Shown here: positions 9,562 through 17,949 of the stretch, piece after piece | Layout of the letters: every line of letters begins with the position of its first letter | How positions within the stretch are numbered: the first letter of the stretch is position 1 | Assembly: GCA_002343455.1 (NCBI GenBank) | Contig: DDSR01000336.1 | Coordinates: 819-50,777, forward strand | Origin: Deltaproteobacteria bacterium UBA2385 | GTDB taxonomy: Bacteria; Myxococcota_A; UBA796; UBA2385 | DNA length: 49,959 nucleotides | Direction: 5' to 3' | Translations under genes and position numbers: made by a program | Notes under the pieces: model-generated | Databases searched by the model: none | Told to the model about the DNA's origin: nothing | What the model saw: the letters and a program-made list of their open reading frames with translations, nothing else

Positions 9562-11046
9562 CTACGGTTCCGGCCGCGGCCACTCCATCGAAAGCGTCGA
9601 GAACCAGATGTGGATGGAGGGCGAGCCGGAGCCGCCATGGGCCATCATCACGGCGTCGTGGATGCCGTCGCCGTCGACGTCCTGGTCGAAGGCGACGTCG
9701 TAGGCCGGGTCCCAGGGGCTGGGGTCGAGGGTCACGCCCTCCTTCCAGTTCACCGTCCCCTCCAAGGGGCCCCAGAGCAGTCGCAGGCCGTGCTCGGAGG
9801 GGGTCCACTCCCCATCGATCTCGTTGCGCGCGCTCTGCGCCACCATCAGGTCCAGCCAACCGTCCGCGTTCAGGTCGCCCCCGGCGAAGACCTCATTGGC
9901 CAGGTAGGTGGACCGCTCGTCGGCGACGATGGTCGCGTGCGCGGAGTCATCCAGGAGCTGGACGCCGCCGAGGGGGCCGTGCAGCAGCCAGACCTTGCCG
10001 GCCTTGTAGGTGTCCCCGTCGCCGCTCAGCTCGGAGACCACGATCAGATCGTCGTAGCCGTCATTGTCCAGGTCTCCGGCGGATCGCAGGTACTCGCCGA
10101 CGGAGTCCCGGTACTTCATGCGCTCCTCCATGTCCTGCCGCGGCTCGAAGTCGACCCGCAGAAACGCGTCCGCCTCGTCCGCGCCGCGGGACTCCAGCAA
10201 GGGCCCGTCGTAGACCCTGACCGAGCCGTACTCCGCGCCGTAGGGGTCGTCGCCGGCCACGAGGTCGCTCAGGCCGTCGCCGTTGTGGTCGAAGCCCTTG
10301 TGGACAACCGCGTCCCAGGGTTGCCGTCTGTAGTCGCCCTGGAAGATCGGCGCGTCCAGCACCACCTCCCAGGGGGCCTCGTCCAGCGGGCCGTCCCAGG
10401 GCAGCGTCTGCACGGCCAGCATGGTGATCTCCCGGCCGGTGTCGGGGTCCGCGCCAGGCAGGAAACGGACGATGTCCCGGATGCCATCGCCGTCGGTGTC
10501 CCCGATGTCGAGCACCTGGAAGGGGAGGCGGGTGAAGCTGGGCTCCACCGTTGGAGCCATGAGACTACCGGAGAGGACGAGGTAGTCGTCGGCGCTCTCC
10601 GCGACCATCAGGTCGTCGAAGCCGTCACCGTCGAGGTCAAGGATCTCGCCGGTGATGGCGGCCCAGCCACTGCTCGCGGTGGCGTGGGCCCATATCCCCG
10701 GTTCGAGCTCGATGGGACGAACGGGATCGCCGGTTGGGGAGACATCGAAGCGGAAAACAATGCCACGGTTTTCTGACGATTCGTCTCCCAACCTCCATCG
10801 CACCTTGGTGCCGAGGACTATTGAACCGCTCTCCCGAGATTGATCGTACGGAATGAGTACGGGCGTGTCCCCCGGACTAAAATCCCGGCACCCCCTCAGC
10901 ACTACATCTCCGAGGCGATTGTCGCGAAGCTCGGCGCTCGTGTACTTTCGCCCCTCAATCTCCTCGCACAGATCGGGCGTTGGCTCCTTCTCCTTGGCCT
11001 CATCGCAGGCGGTACCACCCAGCACCAGGAGGAACCACGGCGCCAT
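9562..11046 (-). CDS. FG-GAP/VCBS repeat lipoprotein
   Basis: 494-aa lipoprotein: the signal peptide ends in the lipobox GGTAC with C14. The rest is a run of FG-GAP/VCBS (integrin-alpha-like beta-propeller) blades, each with a calcium loop: DLDGDGFDDLMVA, DTDGDGIRDIV, DHNGDGLSDLVAG, DLDNDGYDDLIVV, DLNADGWLDLMVA and DVDGDGIHDAVMM. Such propellers bind calcium and usually act in adhesion or as scaffolds on the cell surface. It is the third gene of a minus-strand unit; only 4 bp separate it from the 829-aa gene upstream. The partner hydrolase-like gene suggests a surface polysaccharide- or glycoprotein-binding role (inference). Confidence 0.85.
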   Translation of the reverse strand: MAPWFLLVLGGTACDEAKEKEPTPDLCEEIEGRKYTSAELRDNRLGDVVLRGCRDFSPGDTPVLIPYDQSRESGSIVLGTKVRWRLGDESSENRGIVFRFDVSPTGDPVRPIELEPGIWAHATASSGWAAITGEILDLDGDGFDDLMVAESADDYLVLSGSLMAPTVEPSFTRLPFQVLDIGDTDGDGIRDIVRFLPGADPDTGREITMLAVQTLPWDGPLDEAPWEVVLDAPIFQGDYRRQPWDAVVHKGFDHNGDGLSDLVAGDDPYGAEYGSVRVYDGPLLESRGADEADAFLRVDFEPRQDMEERMKYRDSVGEYLRSAGDLDNDGYDDLIVVSELSGDGDTYKAGKVWLLHGPLGGVQLLDDSAHATIVADERSTYLANEVFAGGDLNADGWLDLMVAQSARNEIDGEWTPSEHGLRLLWGPLEGTVNWKEGVTLDPSPWDPAYDVAFDQDVDGDGIHDAVMMAHGGSGSPSIHIWFSTLSMEWPRPEP

Positions 11047-11050
11047 GGCT

Positions 11051-13540
11051 TCAGTCCTCCCGGAGGCTGAGTTCGAGTTGCTCGGGCGACAGCAGGATCA
11101 ACGGAGGCTCCCCCCGCCCCAGGCTGAAGGCGGTAGCGGACCCGGAAGTCACAACCCGTTCCAAGCTGCCGATGGACTCGTTGGCCAGGTACTGCGGCAG
11201 GCGGGCCCCATCGTCCTCGCCTACGGGTGGGGGGACCAACCAGTCGGCGGCGTTCTCGGCCCAGGCCTCCATCCGGCGCAGCTCGCCCAGGCTGCCGTGG
11301 GGGTTGCGCACCTCCACCGTGTACGGACCCTCCGACGGGGCGGTCGGGTCCACCAGGACCACGTAGGCGTAGCGCAGGTGGGTGGTGGGGGGCTCGCCGA
11401 GCATCACCACCGAGAGATCCGGAACCTCGAATGCCAGGATTGGGGTGGACTTCCAGGGCTCGTTGGGGTTGGTCTCCGCGAGGGTGAGCAGGGCCCTGGG
11501 AACCAGCACCTCGGGGATGAGCAGTCGAACGGGGCCTGCACCGCGCAGCAGCAGCCCGACGCGGTGGAAGGCGAACCAGGCGGGCTTGGCGGTCGCCTGG
11601 ACCGCGGTGGCGTCGGCGCTGGGGGTGTGGCGGAGGCCGCAGCCCTTCCAGGTGACGTCCAGGAAGGCCCAGGGGTGGTGGCCGGACTTCTCGGCGCCGC
11701 CCGCCCGGCTGGCCAGGCTGCGCCGCCAGATCTCGTTGGCCTGGAAGGCCAGGGCCTCTTCATCGGTGATGTCTTCGTCGACCTCCTTGCCGGGGGCCAC
11801 CTGGGCGCCGTTGCTGAGATCGGAGCTGCTGCTGGTCTCGACCACCGTGACCCTGCCTTCCAGGCCGTAGGCTTCGAGCAGATCCACCACGGCGGCCACA
11901 TCGACCATCAGCCAGCCCGCGTGCAACAAGCCCATCTTGGAGTTCTCGTCCGAGGTCTCCGTCCCGGTATCTGGTGTCCACTCGGTGGAGTGAAAGTGGT
12001 ACCAGTGCAGGTCGATTCCTCCGACCAGGCTGTTCAGGGTTGGCAGGCTCAGCTCGGGGAGCCAGCTAGCGGCCCAGGGCGCCCCGATCAGCTCCCCGCG
12101 CAGGGCCCTCCAGCTCCCGACCACCTTGCGGCAGAAGCGCTCCAGGAACCGGTGCTTCCAGGTCCAGGTCAGGACCCCCTGCTCGCTCTTCTTGCCGTAG
12201 CCCGCATCGCTTGCACGGTCCGGCTTTGCCACCGAGTGCAGCCCCGGCAGGAAGAGCTTCGGCATCGCCGACGAGGAGGTGGAGAAGCCCTCGACGAAGC
12301 CGATGGCCGCCATCACGAAGCCGCGGGCCCAGCGCTCGGCGCTCTCGGCGGGGTCCACCTGGCCCTCCTCGTCCTCGACGATGCTGCGCACGTCGACCTC
12401 GTTGAAGAGCTCGATGCCATCGAGCACCTCGTCCAAGGAGAAGCGAGCCCGCTCTTCGGGGGTCAGCGATGTGTCCGCGCGAACCGCCGCCTCGGCCGCG
12501 ACCAGCAGCCGGGCGCAGGCTCGGGCGATCAACCGCAGCCCGGCCCGCTGGAAGGAGAGCTGGAGGCTGAGGCTGCTGTGGGCGTAGCGGAGGTAGGCCT
12601 GATCGACCTCGCTGGCCGGCAGGCCGATCCCGGTCCAGGCGGGATCCCAGTACTGGCGCAGGACGTTGTGCGTGCGGAAGGTCTTGCTGGGGTCCACCGG
12701 CCAGTCCGAGACCGGGCGATCGACCCCCCACCAGCCGGGGTCTTCCTCCTCGAAGACCTCGGCCGCTTCGGGATGCTCGCTGCTCATCACGACGTGGCTG
12801 CCCCCGCCCAGGTTGAGGAAGCTGAAACGGAGGCGCACACCGGCTTGCCAGGCAGTGCGAAGCAGCTCGGCGTAGCGTTCGACGTTTGTGGGGTATTCTC
12901 GGTCATGGAACCACCGTCCCTCCAAGATTCGATCTTCAATCTCCCCCGCGTCCGCCGGCACGTACACCGTTCGGGTCCACTCCAGCGTCTCCGCCGTGGC
13001 GTCCGCCGGTGCGTTGGTCAGCGAGTGCCAGTACAGCTCGCGGGTGCCATGCTGCCGCGCCAGGTCCACGCTGAGGGTGGCGGCGTCGGCGAGCTGGCCG
13101 GCCCCGGTGCCGAAGCGGGGCTTGCCGCTGTCCTCGAACATGAAGGACTTCAACCCGCCCAGCGCCTGGCCCTCCTGGTACGCGGGCCAGGACAGATCGA
13201 CCGGGTCCAGGGAGGACTCGGTCGACAGGGTAGCGCCCGGAAACAGATCCACCGCCTCGTCGAGCCGCGCCCAGGGCAGATCGAAGGGGTGGTCTCGGGT
13301 CAGCCGGGAGGGCAGGGTCGGCGCCAGCAGGACCTGGGTCCGACGGTGGAGGGCCGCGTCGATTATCGCGGAGGTCTGTTGCTGCCCCTGCGGAGCGGAC
13401 TGCACCCTCCGCCTCAGGTGGCGAAAGGCCGCCTCGTCCGCCGCCTCGTCGCGGTTGACCCGCCGCAGGACCGCCTGGAGGACGGAGCCAGGCTGAACCA
13501 CCGTCGGATCCAGGTCCGTCTGTAGCGGGTCGCGCGACAT
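11051..13540 (-). CDS. Large protein with glycoside-hydrolase (GH-A type) signs
   Basis: 829-aa protein I cannot place in a named family. Features suggest a TIM-barrel glycosidase: IELFNEVD with an Asn-Glu pair (E381) where clan GH-A enzymes carry the acid/base, IDLHWYHFH near 510, RVTVVETSSSS with E568 where the nucleophile would sit, and KPAWFAFHR further on, similar to the 'KPA..A' that closes many such barrels. An N-terminal region (1-140) and a beta-rich C-terminal region (about 690-829) flank it. No signal peptide is visible at the ATG, which is odd for a secreted glycosidase. It lies 14 bp after the 135-aa gene and 4 bp before the FG-GAP lipoprotein gene. The catalytic pair is my inference from spacing and context. 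Confidence 0.6.
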   Translation of the reverse strand: MSRDPLQTDLDPTVVQPGSVLQAVLRRVNRDEAADEAAFRHLRRRVQSAPQGQQQTSAIIDAALHRRTQVLLAPTLPSRLTRDHPFDLPWARLDEAVDLFPGATLSTESSLDPVDLSWPAYQEGQALGGLKSFMFEDSGKPRFGTGAGQLADAATLSVDLARQHGTRELYWHSLTNAPADATAETLEWTRTVYVPADAGEIEDRILEGRWFHDREYPTNVERYAELLRTAWQAGVRLRFSFLNLGGGSHVVMSSEHPEAAEVFEEEDPGWWGVDRPVSDWPVDPSKTFRTHNVLRQYWDPAWTGIGLPASEVDQAYLRYAHSSLSLQLSFQRAGLRLIARACARLLVAAEAAVRADTSLTPEERARFSLDEVLDGIELFNEVDVRSIVEDEEGQVDPAESAERWARGFVMAAIGFVEGFSTSSSAMPKLFLPGLHSVAKPDRASDAGYGKKSEQGVLTWTWKHRFLERFCRKVVGSWRALRGELIGAPWAASWLPELSLPTLNSLVGGIDLHWYHFHSTEWTPDTGTETSDENSKMGLLHAGWLMVDVAAVVDLLEAYGLEGRVTVVETSSSSDLSNGAQVAPGKEVDEDITDEEALAFQANEIWRRSLASRAGGAEKSGHHPWAFLDVTWKGCGLRHTPSADATAVQATAKPAWFAFHRVGLLLRGAGPVRLLIPEVLVPRALLTLAETNPNEPWKSTPILAFEVPDLSVVMLGEPPTTHLRYAYVVLVDPTAPSEGPYTVEVRNPHGSLGELRRMEAWAENAADWLVPPPVGEDDGARLPQYLANESIGSLERVVTSGSATAFSLGRGEPPLILLSPEQLELSLRED

Positions 13541-13554
13541 GGGGGCTCCCGTAC

Positions 13555-13962
13555 TCAGTTGAAGAAGGCGGTGGCGCTGATGGTGCCCTGCCAGGTCTCC
13601 TGCGCCGTGCCGCTGCTGGCCGAGACATCCAGCGCCAGGTCGATATTGGTGCAGAACGGTCCGGCGATGGTGGAGGGCGTCGGCGCGGGGGTGTCGATGT
13701 CCGGGCCCGTCCAGAAGGCGGGGTAGCCCGCGCCGAGCGCGGTCGGGCGCCGGGGCCCGGCGGTCTCGAACATGCGCAGCTTCAGCCGGGCATTGGGGGT
13801 GCGCGAGTCGGTCTGGATGGCGATGCGGAGGTCCGACGCTTCCCCCAGGGCCTTGCGCGCCTCGTCGTTCAGGTCGGAGAGCAGGGAGCGAACGGCCGCG
13901 CCGTTGGTCTCGCTGGAGAATGCCCCGCTGAACAGGGTGATGGTCAACTTCTTTGCACGCAT
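13555..13962 (-). CDS. Small protein of unknown function, first gene of hydrolase unit
   Basis: 135 aa, not recognised. It starts MRAKKLTITLFSGAF without a signal peptide. It then has an alpha-helical part (about 23-45, SLLSDLNDEARKALGEASDL) and a beta-rich C-terminal half ending TISATAFFN. It is the first gene of the three-gene minus-strand unit, so its product probably works with the 829-aa protein. Codon use looks like that of a real gene, and no larger frame competes. An 11-bp triple repeat lies 20 bp upstream. Confidence 0.6.
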   Translation of the reverse strand: MRAKKLTITLFSGAFSSETNGAAVRSLLSDLNDEARKALGEASDLRIAIQTDSRTPNARLKLRMFETAGPRRPTALGAGYPAFWTGPDIDTPAPTPSTIAGPFCTNIDLALDVSASSGTAQETWQGTISATAFFN

Positions 13963-13981
13963 CGGGCGCCTCGGTGGGAGA

Positions 13982-14013
13982 GGTGGCGCCGGGGTGGCGC
14001 CGGGGTGGCGCCG
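13982..14013. repeat. Three 11-bp direct repeats upstream of minus-strand unit
   Basis: GGTGGCGCCGG is repeated with a period of 11 bp (13982, 13993, 14004; the last copy is one base short). Each unit holds the palindrome GGCGCC, so identical faces of the helix recur once per turn. It sits 20 bp before the start of the 13962 gene, where an upstream regulator could bind. Confidence 0.6.
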
Positions 14014-14129
14014 TAGGCGAAGTAATCGATGCTCATCAACCGGTCAAGATTTTCTCGTGGGGCTTGTGTGCGCCGACACGGTTGAGTCCGCCCGCGCCGT
14101 GCTCCACATCCCCCCTCCCTCGTCCCGCC

Positions 14130-15683
14130 TCAGAACCACCGACGCCGAGCGAGCCGGATCGCCTCCTGCCTCGCCGCGGCCAGGTACTCCTCCAGCCGCT
14201 GGCGCAGCGACTCGCCGGCGCTCAGCTCGGCCTGGAGCCGGCGGAGGTCGGCGCGCAGGCCGTCCAGCTCGGCGCGCTCGACGCGGGCGAGGCGCAGCTC
14301 TTCCTCCAGGCGGGCGCGCTCGTCGGCCAGGTCCTGGACCTCGGCGTTCTTCTTCTGCACATCGGCCCGCAGGGCCTCGACCTGGGCGATCGCCTCGGCC
14401 GAGCTGGTCTCCAGGCCCTGGGCCCGCAGGCCCAGCACGGCGATGGCCTCGCGCTTGAAGCCGGCGACCTCGTCGATGCTGCGGCTGAGCCTCTCCACGA
14501 CGCCGCTCTGCTGTTGAAGGCGGGCGGTGAGCTCGGCCACCTCGGCGCGCTTGGCGAGGGCCTCGGCCTCGGCCCGGGCCATCAGGTCGTTGGCGTGCTC
14601 GGCCTGGGCTTCGGCGCGGGCGGCTCGCAGCGAGAGGGCGGCGAGGTCGAGCAGCGGGCCCTTGGGGGCGCGGTGGGACTGGGGGGCGGCCAGCCAGGAC
14701 AGCAGCGGCTGGACGCAGGCGAGGGGGGAGCGCGCCTGGGCCAGCTCGCGGGCGGCCTTGCTTCGGCGGCGCAGCTCGGCCCCTCCGGCGGCGTGGTCCG
14801 CCAGGACCTGCTCCAGCAGGGTCGGCAGCTCGCCCGTCCAGGCGGCCTCGCCCAGGACCTCCGAGACGGCGCCTCCGGGGCGGGTGAGGACCGGCAGGCC
14901 GGCGGCGAGGTAGTCGGCGTGCCGGAAGCCCAGGGCCAGCTCGCGCTCGGGGTGCTGCACCCACAGGTCCAGGGCGACGCTGGCCCCGGCGTAGGCGCTG
15001 AGCAGCTCGTCCCAGCCGACGGTGCCCAGGCGCTTCAGCCGCGGGTGATCGGGCAGCTCGGCGGGGCCGTACCAGCGCACCTCGCCGGTCCCGTGCGCGT
15101 CGAGGATGGCCAGGACGCGGGCCAGATCGGGGCGCGGGTCGGCCCAGGCCCAGTCGCCGCCGCCGCCGACGAAGACGGGGCTGGTGGGCCAGCGGCGGCG
15201 GGGGCTCTCGGCGGAGGCGATCGGGACGCGCAGGGTGGGGTCGCGGCGCACATCGACGCCGGCCAGGGCCAGCACCCCGAGCCAGCTCCAGCCCTGCCGC
15301 TCGCTGCTGACCAGGAAGACATCGCCGGCACCTAGCGCCGCTAGTGTAGCCGGGGCGGCGCTGGCCAGGCGGCCTTCGAAGGGGGCTTCGAGCAGGCGGG
15401 GGGCGTAGAGATCGACGGCCAGGGGAAGGTCTAGCGCCGCTAGGGCGGGCGCGTCCTCGAGCTGCACGCAGAGCAGGGCCTGAGGCTGGAGGGCTCGGGC
15501 CTTGCGCACGAGGTCGGCGGGCGAGGCGAAGCCGCCGGGCTGATCCTGGTCGCGAGCCAGCCAGTGGACCTCGTGCCCGGCCAGGGAGAGGCCGCGGCCG
15601 AGGTGCCAGGCGCGGATGGCGCCGCCGCTGGCGGGCTGGCCGGGGGCGGGGAGGCGACCGTGGTGCACGACGAGGATGCGCAT
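14130..15683 (-). CDS. Glycosyltransferase (GT-B) with long coiled-coil tail
   Basis: 517 aa. Residues 1-300 look like a GT4-type glycosyltransferase: N-terminal MRILVVHHGRLP with SGGAIRAWHLGRGLSLAGHE (donor/acceptor Rossmann half), and a second half with HADYLAAGLPVLTRPGGAVSEVLGE-type sequence, in which the acidic residues match the usual E-x7-E region loosely. Residues 330-510 are a near-continuous coiled coil rich in Ala, Glu, Arg and Leu. I start at 15683: open frame continues upstream, but this ATG opens the conserved fold and leaves a 61-bp gap to the divergent dehydrogenase. Two CTAGC-N3-GCTAG motifs fall in it. The tail may hold the enzyme in a complex; sugar and acceptor are unknown. 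Confidence 0.8.
   Translation of the reverse strand: MRILVVHHGRLPAPGQPASGGAIRAWHLGRGLSLAGHEVHWLARDQDQPGGFASPADLVRKARALQPQALLCVQLEDAPALAALDLPLAVDLYAPRLLEAPFEGRLASAAPATLAALGAGDVFLVSSERQGWSWLGVLALAGVDVRRDPTLRVPIASAESPRRRWPTSPVFVGGGGDWAWADPRPDLARVLAILDAHGTGEVRWYGPAELPDHPRLKRLGTVGWDELLSAYAGASVALDLWVQHPERELALGFRHADYLAAGLPVLTRPGGAVSEVLGEAAWTGELPTLLEQVLADHAAGGAELRRRSKAARELAQARSPLACVQPLLSWLAAPQSHRAPKGPLLDLAALSLRAARAEAQAEHANDLMARAEAEALAKRAEVAELTARLQQQSGVVERLSRSIDEVAGFKREAIAVLGLRAQGLETSSAEAIAQVEALRADVQKKNAEVQDLADERARLEEELRLARVERAELDGLRADLRRLQAELSAGESLRQRLEEYLAAARQEAIRLARRRWF
15332..15344. repeat. CTAGC-N3-GCTAG palindrome inside glycosyltransferase gene
   Basis: Reads CTAGCGCCGCTAG. On the coding (minus) strand it encodes Leu-Ala-Ala-Leu using two rare CTA codons. 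Confidence 0.6.
15431..15443. repeat. CTAGC-N3-GCTAG palindrome, second copy in same gene
   Basis: Same 13 bases as the copy 99 bp to the left, again Leu-Ala-Ala-Leu with two CTA codons on the minus strand. Confidence 0.6.
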
Positions 15684-15744
15684 GGCGGGGAGCGTAGCAG
15701 GGGCGGGCAGCAGGATAGCGAGCCCTCTGGCGAGGAGGTGGCTC

Positions 15745-16695
15745 ATGCGAGGGCTGGTGCTGGAGGAGGCGGGGCCGCGGGTGGCAGAGGACCTGCCGCT
15801 GCCGCGGGCCGAGGGCGAGGCGGTGATCCGGCTGGACCTGGGCGGGATCTGCGCCACCGACCTGGAGCTCTGCCGCGGCTACATGGGCTTCCGCGGCGTG
15901 CTGGGCCACGAGTGGGTGGGCACAGTCGAGCAGGCGCCGGAGCCCTCGTGGATCGGGCGGCGCGTGGTGGGCGAGATCAACGCCGCCTGCGGGAGCTGCC
16001 CGACCTGCCGCGCCGGGCGACCGACCCACTGCCCCCACCGCACCGTGCTGGGCATCCAAGGGCGGGACGGCGCCTTCGCCGAGCGGCTGCGCCTGCCGGT
16101 GGAGAACCTGCACGCCGTGCCCGAGGGTGTGCCCGACGACGCGGCCGTCTTCGTCGAGCCCCTGGCCGCGGCCTGCCGCATCCTGGAGCAGGTCCACGTC
16201 AAGCCGGGCGACCGGGTGGTGGTGCTGGGCCTGGGCCGGCTGGGCCAGCTCTGCGCCCGGGTGCTGGCGCTGACGGGGGCCCAGGTGTCCGGCGTCGCCC
16301 GCTCGGCGGCGAGTCGGGCGCTGCTGCCGCCCTCGGTGGAGGCTGTACCGGCGGCGGAGGCCCTCGATCTGCCCCTGGCCGACGTGGTGGTCGACTGCAC
16401 CGGCAGCCCCGAAGGCCTGCGCCTGGCGGGGGCGCGGGTGCGGCCCGGCGGCACCCTGGTGCTCAAGACCACCGTGCACCTGCCCGAGCCCCTGCAGCCC
16501 ACGCCCTGGGTCATCGACGAGATCACCGTCATCGGCAGCCGCTGCGGCCCCTTCGCCCCGGCGCTGCGCCTGCTGGCCGGCGGCCTGGTCGACCCTCGCC
16601 CGCTCATCACCGCGCGCTACCCGCTGGCCCAGGGGATGCAGGCGCTGGCCGCCGCCGCGGCGCCCGGTGCGCTCAAGGTGCTGCTGGAGCCGTGA
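15745..16695 (+). CDS. Zinc-dependent alcohol dehydrogenase family (MDR)
   Basis: 316-aa medium-chain dehydrogenase. Catalytic zinc region: C36 with D39 (GGICATDLELC) and H55-E56 (VLGHEWVG). Structural zinc: C82, C85, C88, C96 (CGSCPTCRAGRPTHC). The NAD(P)-binding loop is GLGRLG (162-167). It is shorter than typical members (about 340-350 aa). Close relatives include threonine/sorbitol dehydrogenase-like enzymes, so an NAD-linked polyol or amino-alcohol oxidation is likely, substrate unknown. ATG at 15745 has GAGGAGG 6 nt upstream; open frame before it is a shadow of the divergent glycosyltransferase. The next gene starts 60 bp later. Confidence 0.9.
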   Translation: MRGLVLEEAGPRVAEDLPLPRAEGEAVIRLDLGGICATDLELCRGYMGFRGVLGHEWVGTVEQAPEPSWIGRRVVGEINAACGSCPTCRAGRPTHCPHRTVLGIQGRDGAFAERLRLPVENLHAVPEGVPDDAAVFVEPLAAACRILEQVHVKPGDRVVVLGLGRLGQLCARVLALTGAQVSGVARSAASRALLPPSVEAVPAAEALDLPLADVVVDCTGSPEGLRLAGARVRPGGTLVLKTTVHLPEPLQPTPWVIDEITVIGSRCGPFAPALRLLAGGLVDPRPLITARYPLAQGMQALAAAAAPGALKVLLEP

Positions 16696-16755
16696 ATGGG
16701 GGGGGGCGGGCCACCACACCGGTGGTACTCTCCGCGCCTCCCCAGGAGGACGCGC

Positions 16756-17706
16756 ATGACCAGACTCTCGATCGCCCTCGCTCCCCCACTCGCCTGCGCG
16801 GCCCTCCTGCTGACGCTTGGGGGAGCCGCAGCCGCTTCCGAAGGCACGGCCTGCCCCGCGCCGCCGGTCAACCTCGCTACCGAGGAGGAGCACAACAGCG
16901 CCGACCTGGCCGCCGGCCGGTCTGTGGGGGGAGGCGAAGAGCAGCTCTCGACCACGAAGGCCGCGCGGGTCAGCTATTCCGGGCAGGGACTGTCCCAGGA
17001 TGCCGTAGATCAGGCCTGGCGGATCTACCAGCTCTGTCTGCAAGCCGAGAAGGGCCTCATCCCGAAGGACATCTACGTCGCTGCGCTGCGACGTTTCTAC
17101 GGCCTGGACGACTCTCCGTCCCCGGCCAGTCTCCAGGTGGCCGCACAACCCGCGCCGAACGTGGAGGCGCCGGCGGCGCCCGTGGAAGCGGCGCCCGCAT
17201 GTGCCGCGGTCGAAGAGGTCGACAGCCTGACGGCACGGATGCGCGGGACCATTGGCGAACACGAGGTGCTCTCCTGGGCCAAGGCCGGAAATGCAGGCTG
17301 GATCTGGAGCAGCAAGGGGCTGTTCGGTGACGTCGCTCGAATCCGGTCCGACGGACGCCTCGACATCCCCGGTCCGCTCAACATGCAGGCCGCGGGCCAG
17401 AGTTTCTCAACCATCGACCCCACCAACACAATCACGGCCTCTCTCGACGGCACCCTCTGGGGCGGCGCCCCCGTGGAGGAGGGCGGCCTCCGCGTCATCG
17501 GCATTGAAGGTCAGGTGATGGCCATCAAGGGAGAGTCCCGCGTCGACCTCAGCCCAGCATTCGGCGCCCCCTCACCGACCGCGGTCTACCACCTCCCCGT
17601 CACCGATCGATCGGGGCGGCGGGTCCTGCTGGTGTCGATCGACCCCGGCCAGGGGGCTGCGGAGACGCTGCTGCGATCGTGGTGGCTGGACCCCTCCTGC
17701 TTGTAG
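16756..17706 (+). CDS. Exported protein of unknown function
   Basis: 316 aa with an N-terminal signal peptide (about 1-27: MTRLSIALAPPLACAALLL then Ala-rich), so it is exported. Residues 70-115 are helical and carry two Cys. Residues 120-150 are an Ala/Pro-rich linker, and the C-terminal half (155-316) is beta-rich with SWAKAGNAGWIWSSKG and ends WWLDPSCL. I recognise no family. The ATG at 16756 has AGGAGG 6 nt upstream, which decides the start over an in-frame ATG at 16696. After its stop comes the palindrome cluster. Confidence 0.7.
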   Translation: MTRLSIALAPPLACAALLLTLGGAAAASEGTACPAPPVNLATEEEHNSADLAAGRSVGGGEEQLSTTKAARVSYSGQGLSQDAVDQAWRIYQLCLQAEKGLIPKDIYVAALRRFYGLDDSPSPASLQVAAQPAPNVEAPAAPVEAAPACAAVEEVDSLTARMRGTIGEHEVLSWAKAGNAGWIWSSKGLFGDVARIRSDGRLDIPGPLNMQAAGQSFSTIDPTNTITASLDGTLWGGAPVEEGGLRVIGIEGQVMAIKGESRVDLSPAFGAPSPTAVYHLPVTDRSGRRVLLVSIDPGQGAAETLLRSWWLDPSCL

Positions 17707-17725
17707 GGCGGGCGTTCAACGAGAG

Positions 17726-17770
17726 CGGACGCAGCGCGGCGTTCTGATTCAGAAAGACCCGTTGCGTCCG
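17726..17770. repeat. REP-like 45-nt palindrome, copy 1
   Basis: Outer arms CGGACGCAGCG (17726-17736) and CGTTGCGTCCG (17760-17770) pair with one G-T wobble. Inner arms TTCTGA/TCAGAA (17742-17754) form a second stem. Same length and layout as copy 2 at 17850. It lies 20 nt after the stop of the exported-protein gene, so it may also slow or end transcription. Confidence 0.75.
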
Positions 17771-17785
17771 CAATTCTGCCCAAAT

Positions 17786-17812
17786 CCGGACGCAGCGCCC
17801 CTTTGTGAGGGG
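17786..17812. repeat. Half palindrome plus short hairpin
   Basis: CCGGACGCAGCG (17786-17797) repeats the left arm of the 17726 element and is followed by the hairpin CCCCT-TTGTG-AGGGG (17798-17812). It looks like a remnant or variant of the same element. Confidence 0.6.
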
Positions 17813-17849
17813 TCCAGCAGGCCTTCCAGCCCCCATTCGTGCCAGAAGG

Positions 17850-17894
17850 CGGACGTAGCGGACCGTTGTGATTCACAACGCGCCGCTACGTCCG
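17850..17894. repeat. REP-like 45-nt palindrome, copy 2
   Basis: Outer arms CGGACGTAGCGG and CCGCTACGTCCG pair perfectly over 12 bp; after a 2-nt mismatch the inner arms CGTTGTGA/TCACAACG pair over 8 bp. It ends 55 bp before the leucine-rich gene. The right arm recurs at 18938, after that gene. Confidence 0.8.
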
Positions 17895-17949
17895 AGCCCC
17901 CCTCGCCGAGGCAGCGGGACGACGGGTTCCGTCTATACTCTCCCCAGCC

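Noticed and set aside
10853..13525. 890-codon open frame on the plus strand
   Set aside because: It is antisense to the 829-aa gene and shows no conserved pattern; long open frames opposite genes are expected in DNA this rich in G+C.
14044..17262. 1072-codon open frame on the minus strand
   Set aside because: It covers parts of several genes in other frames, with a low-complexity Arg/Pro/Gly translation.
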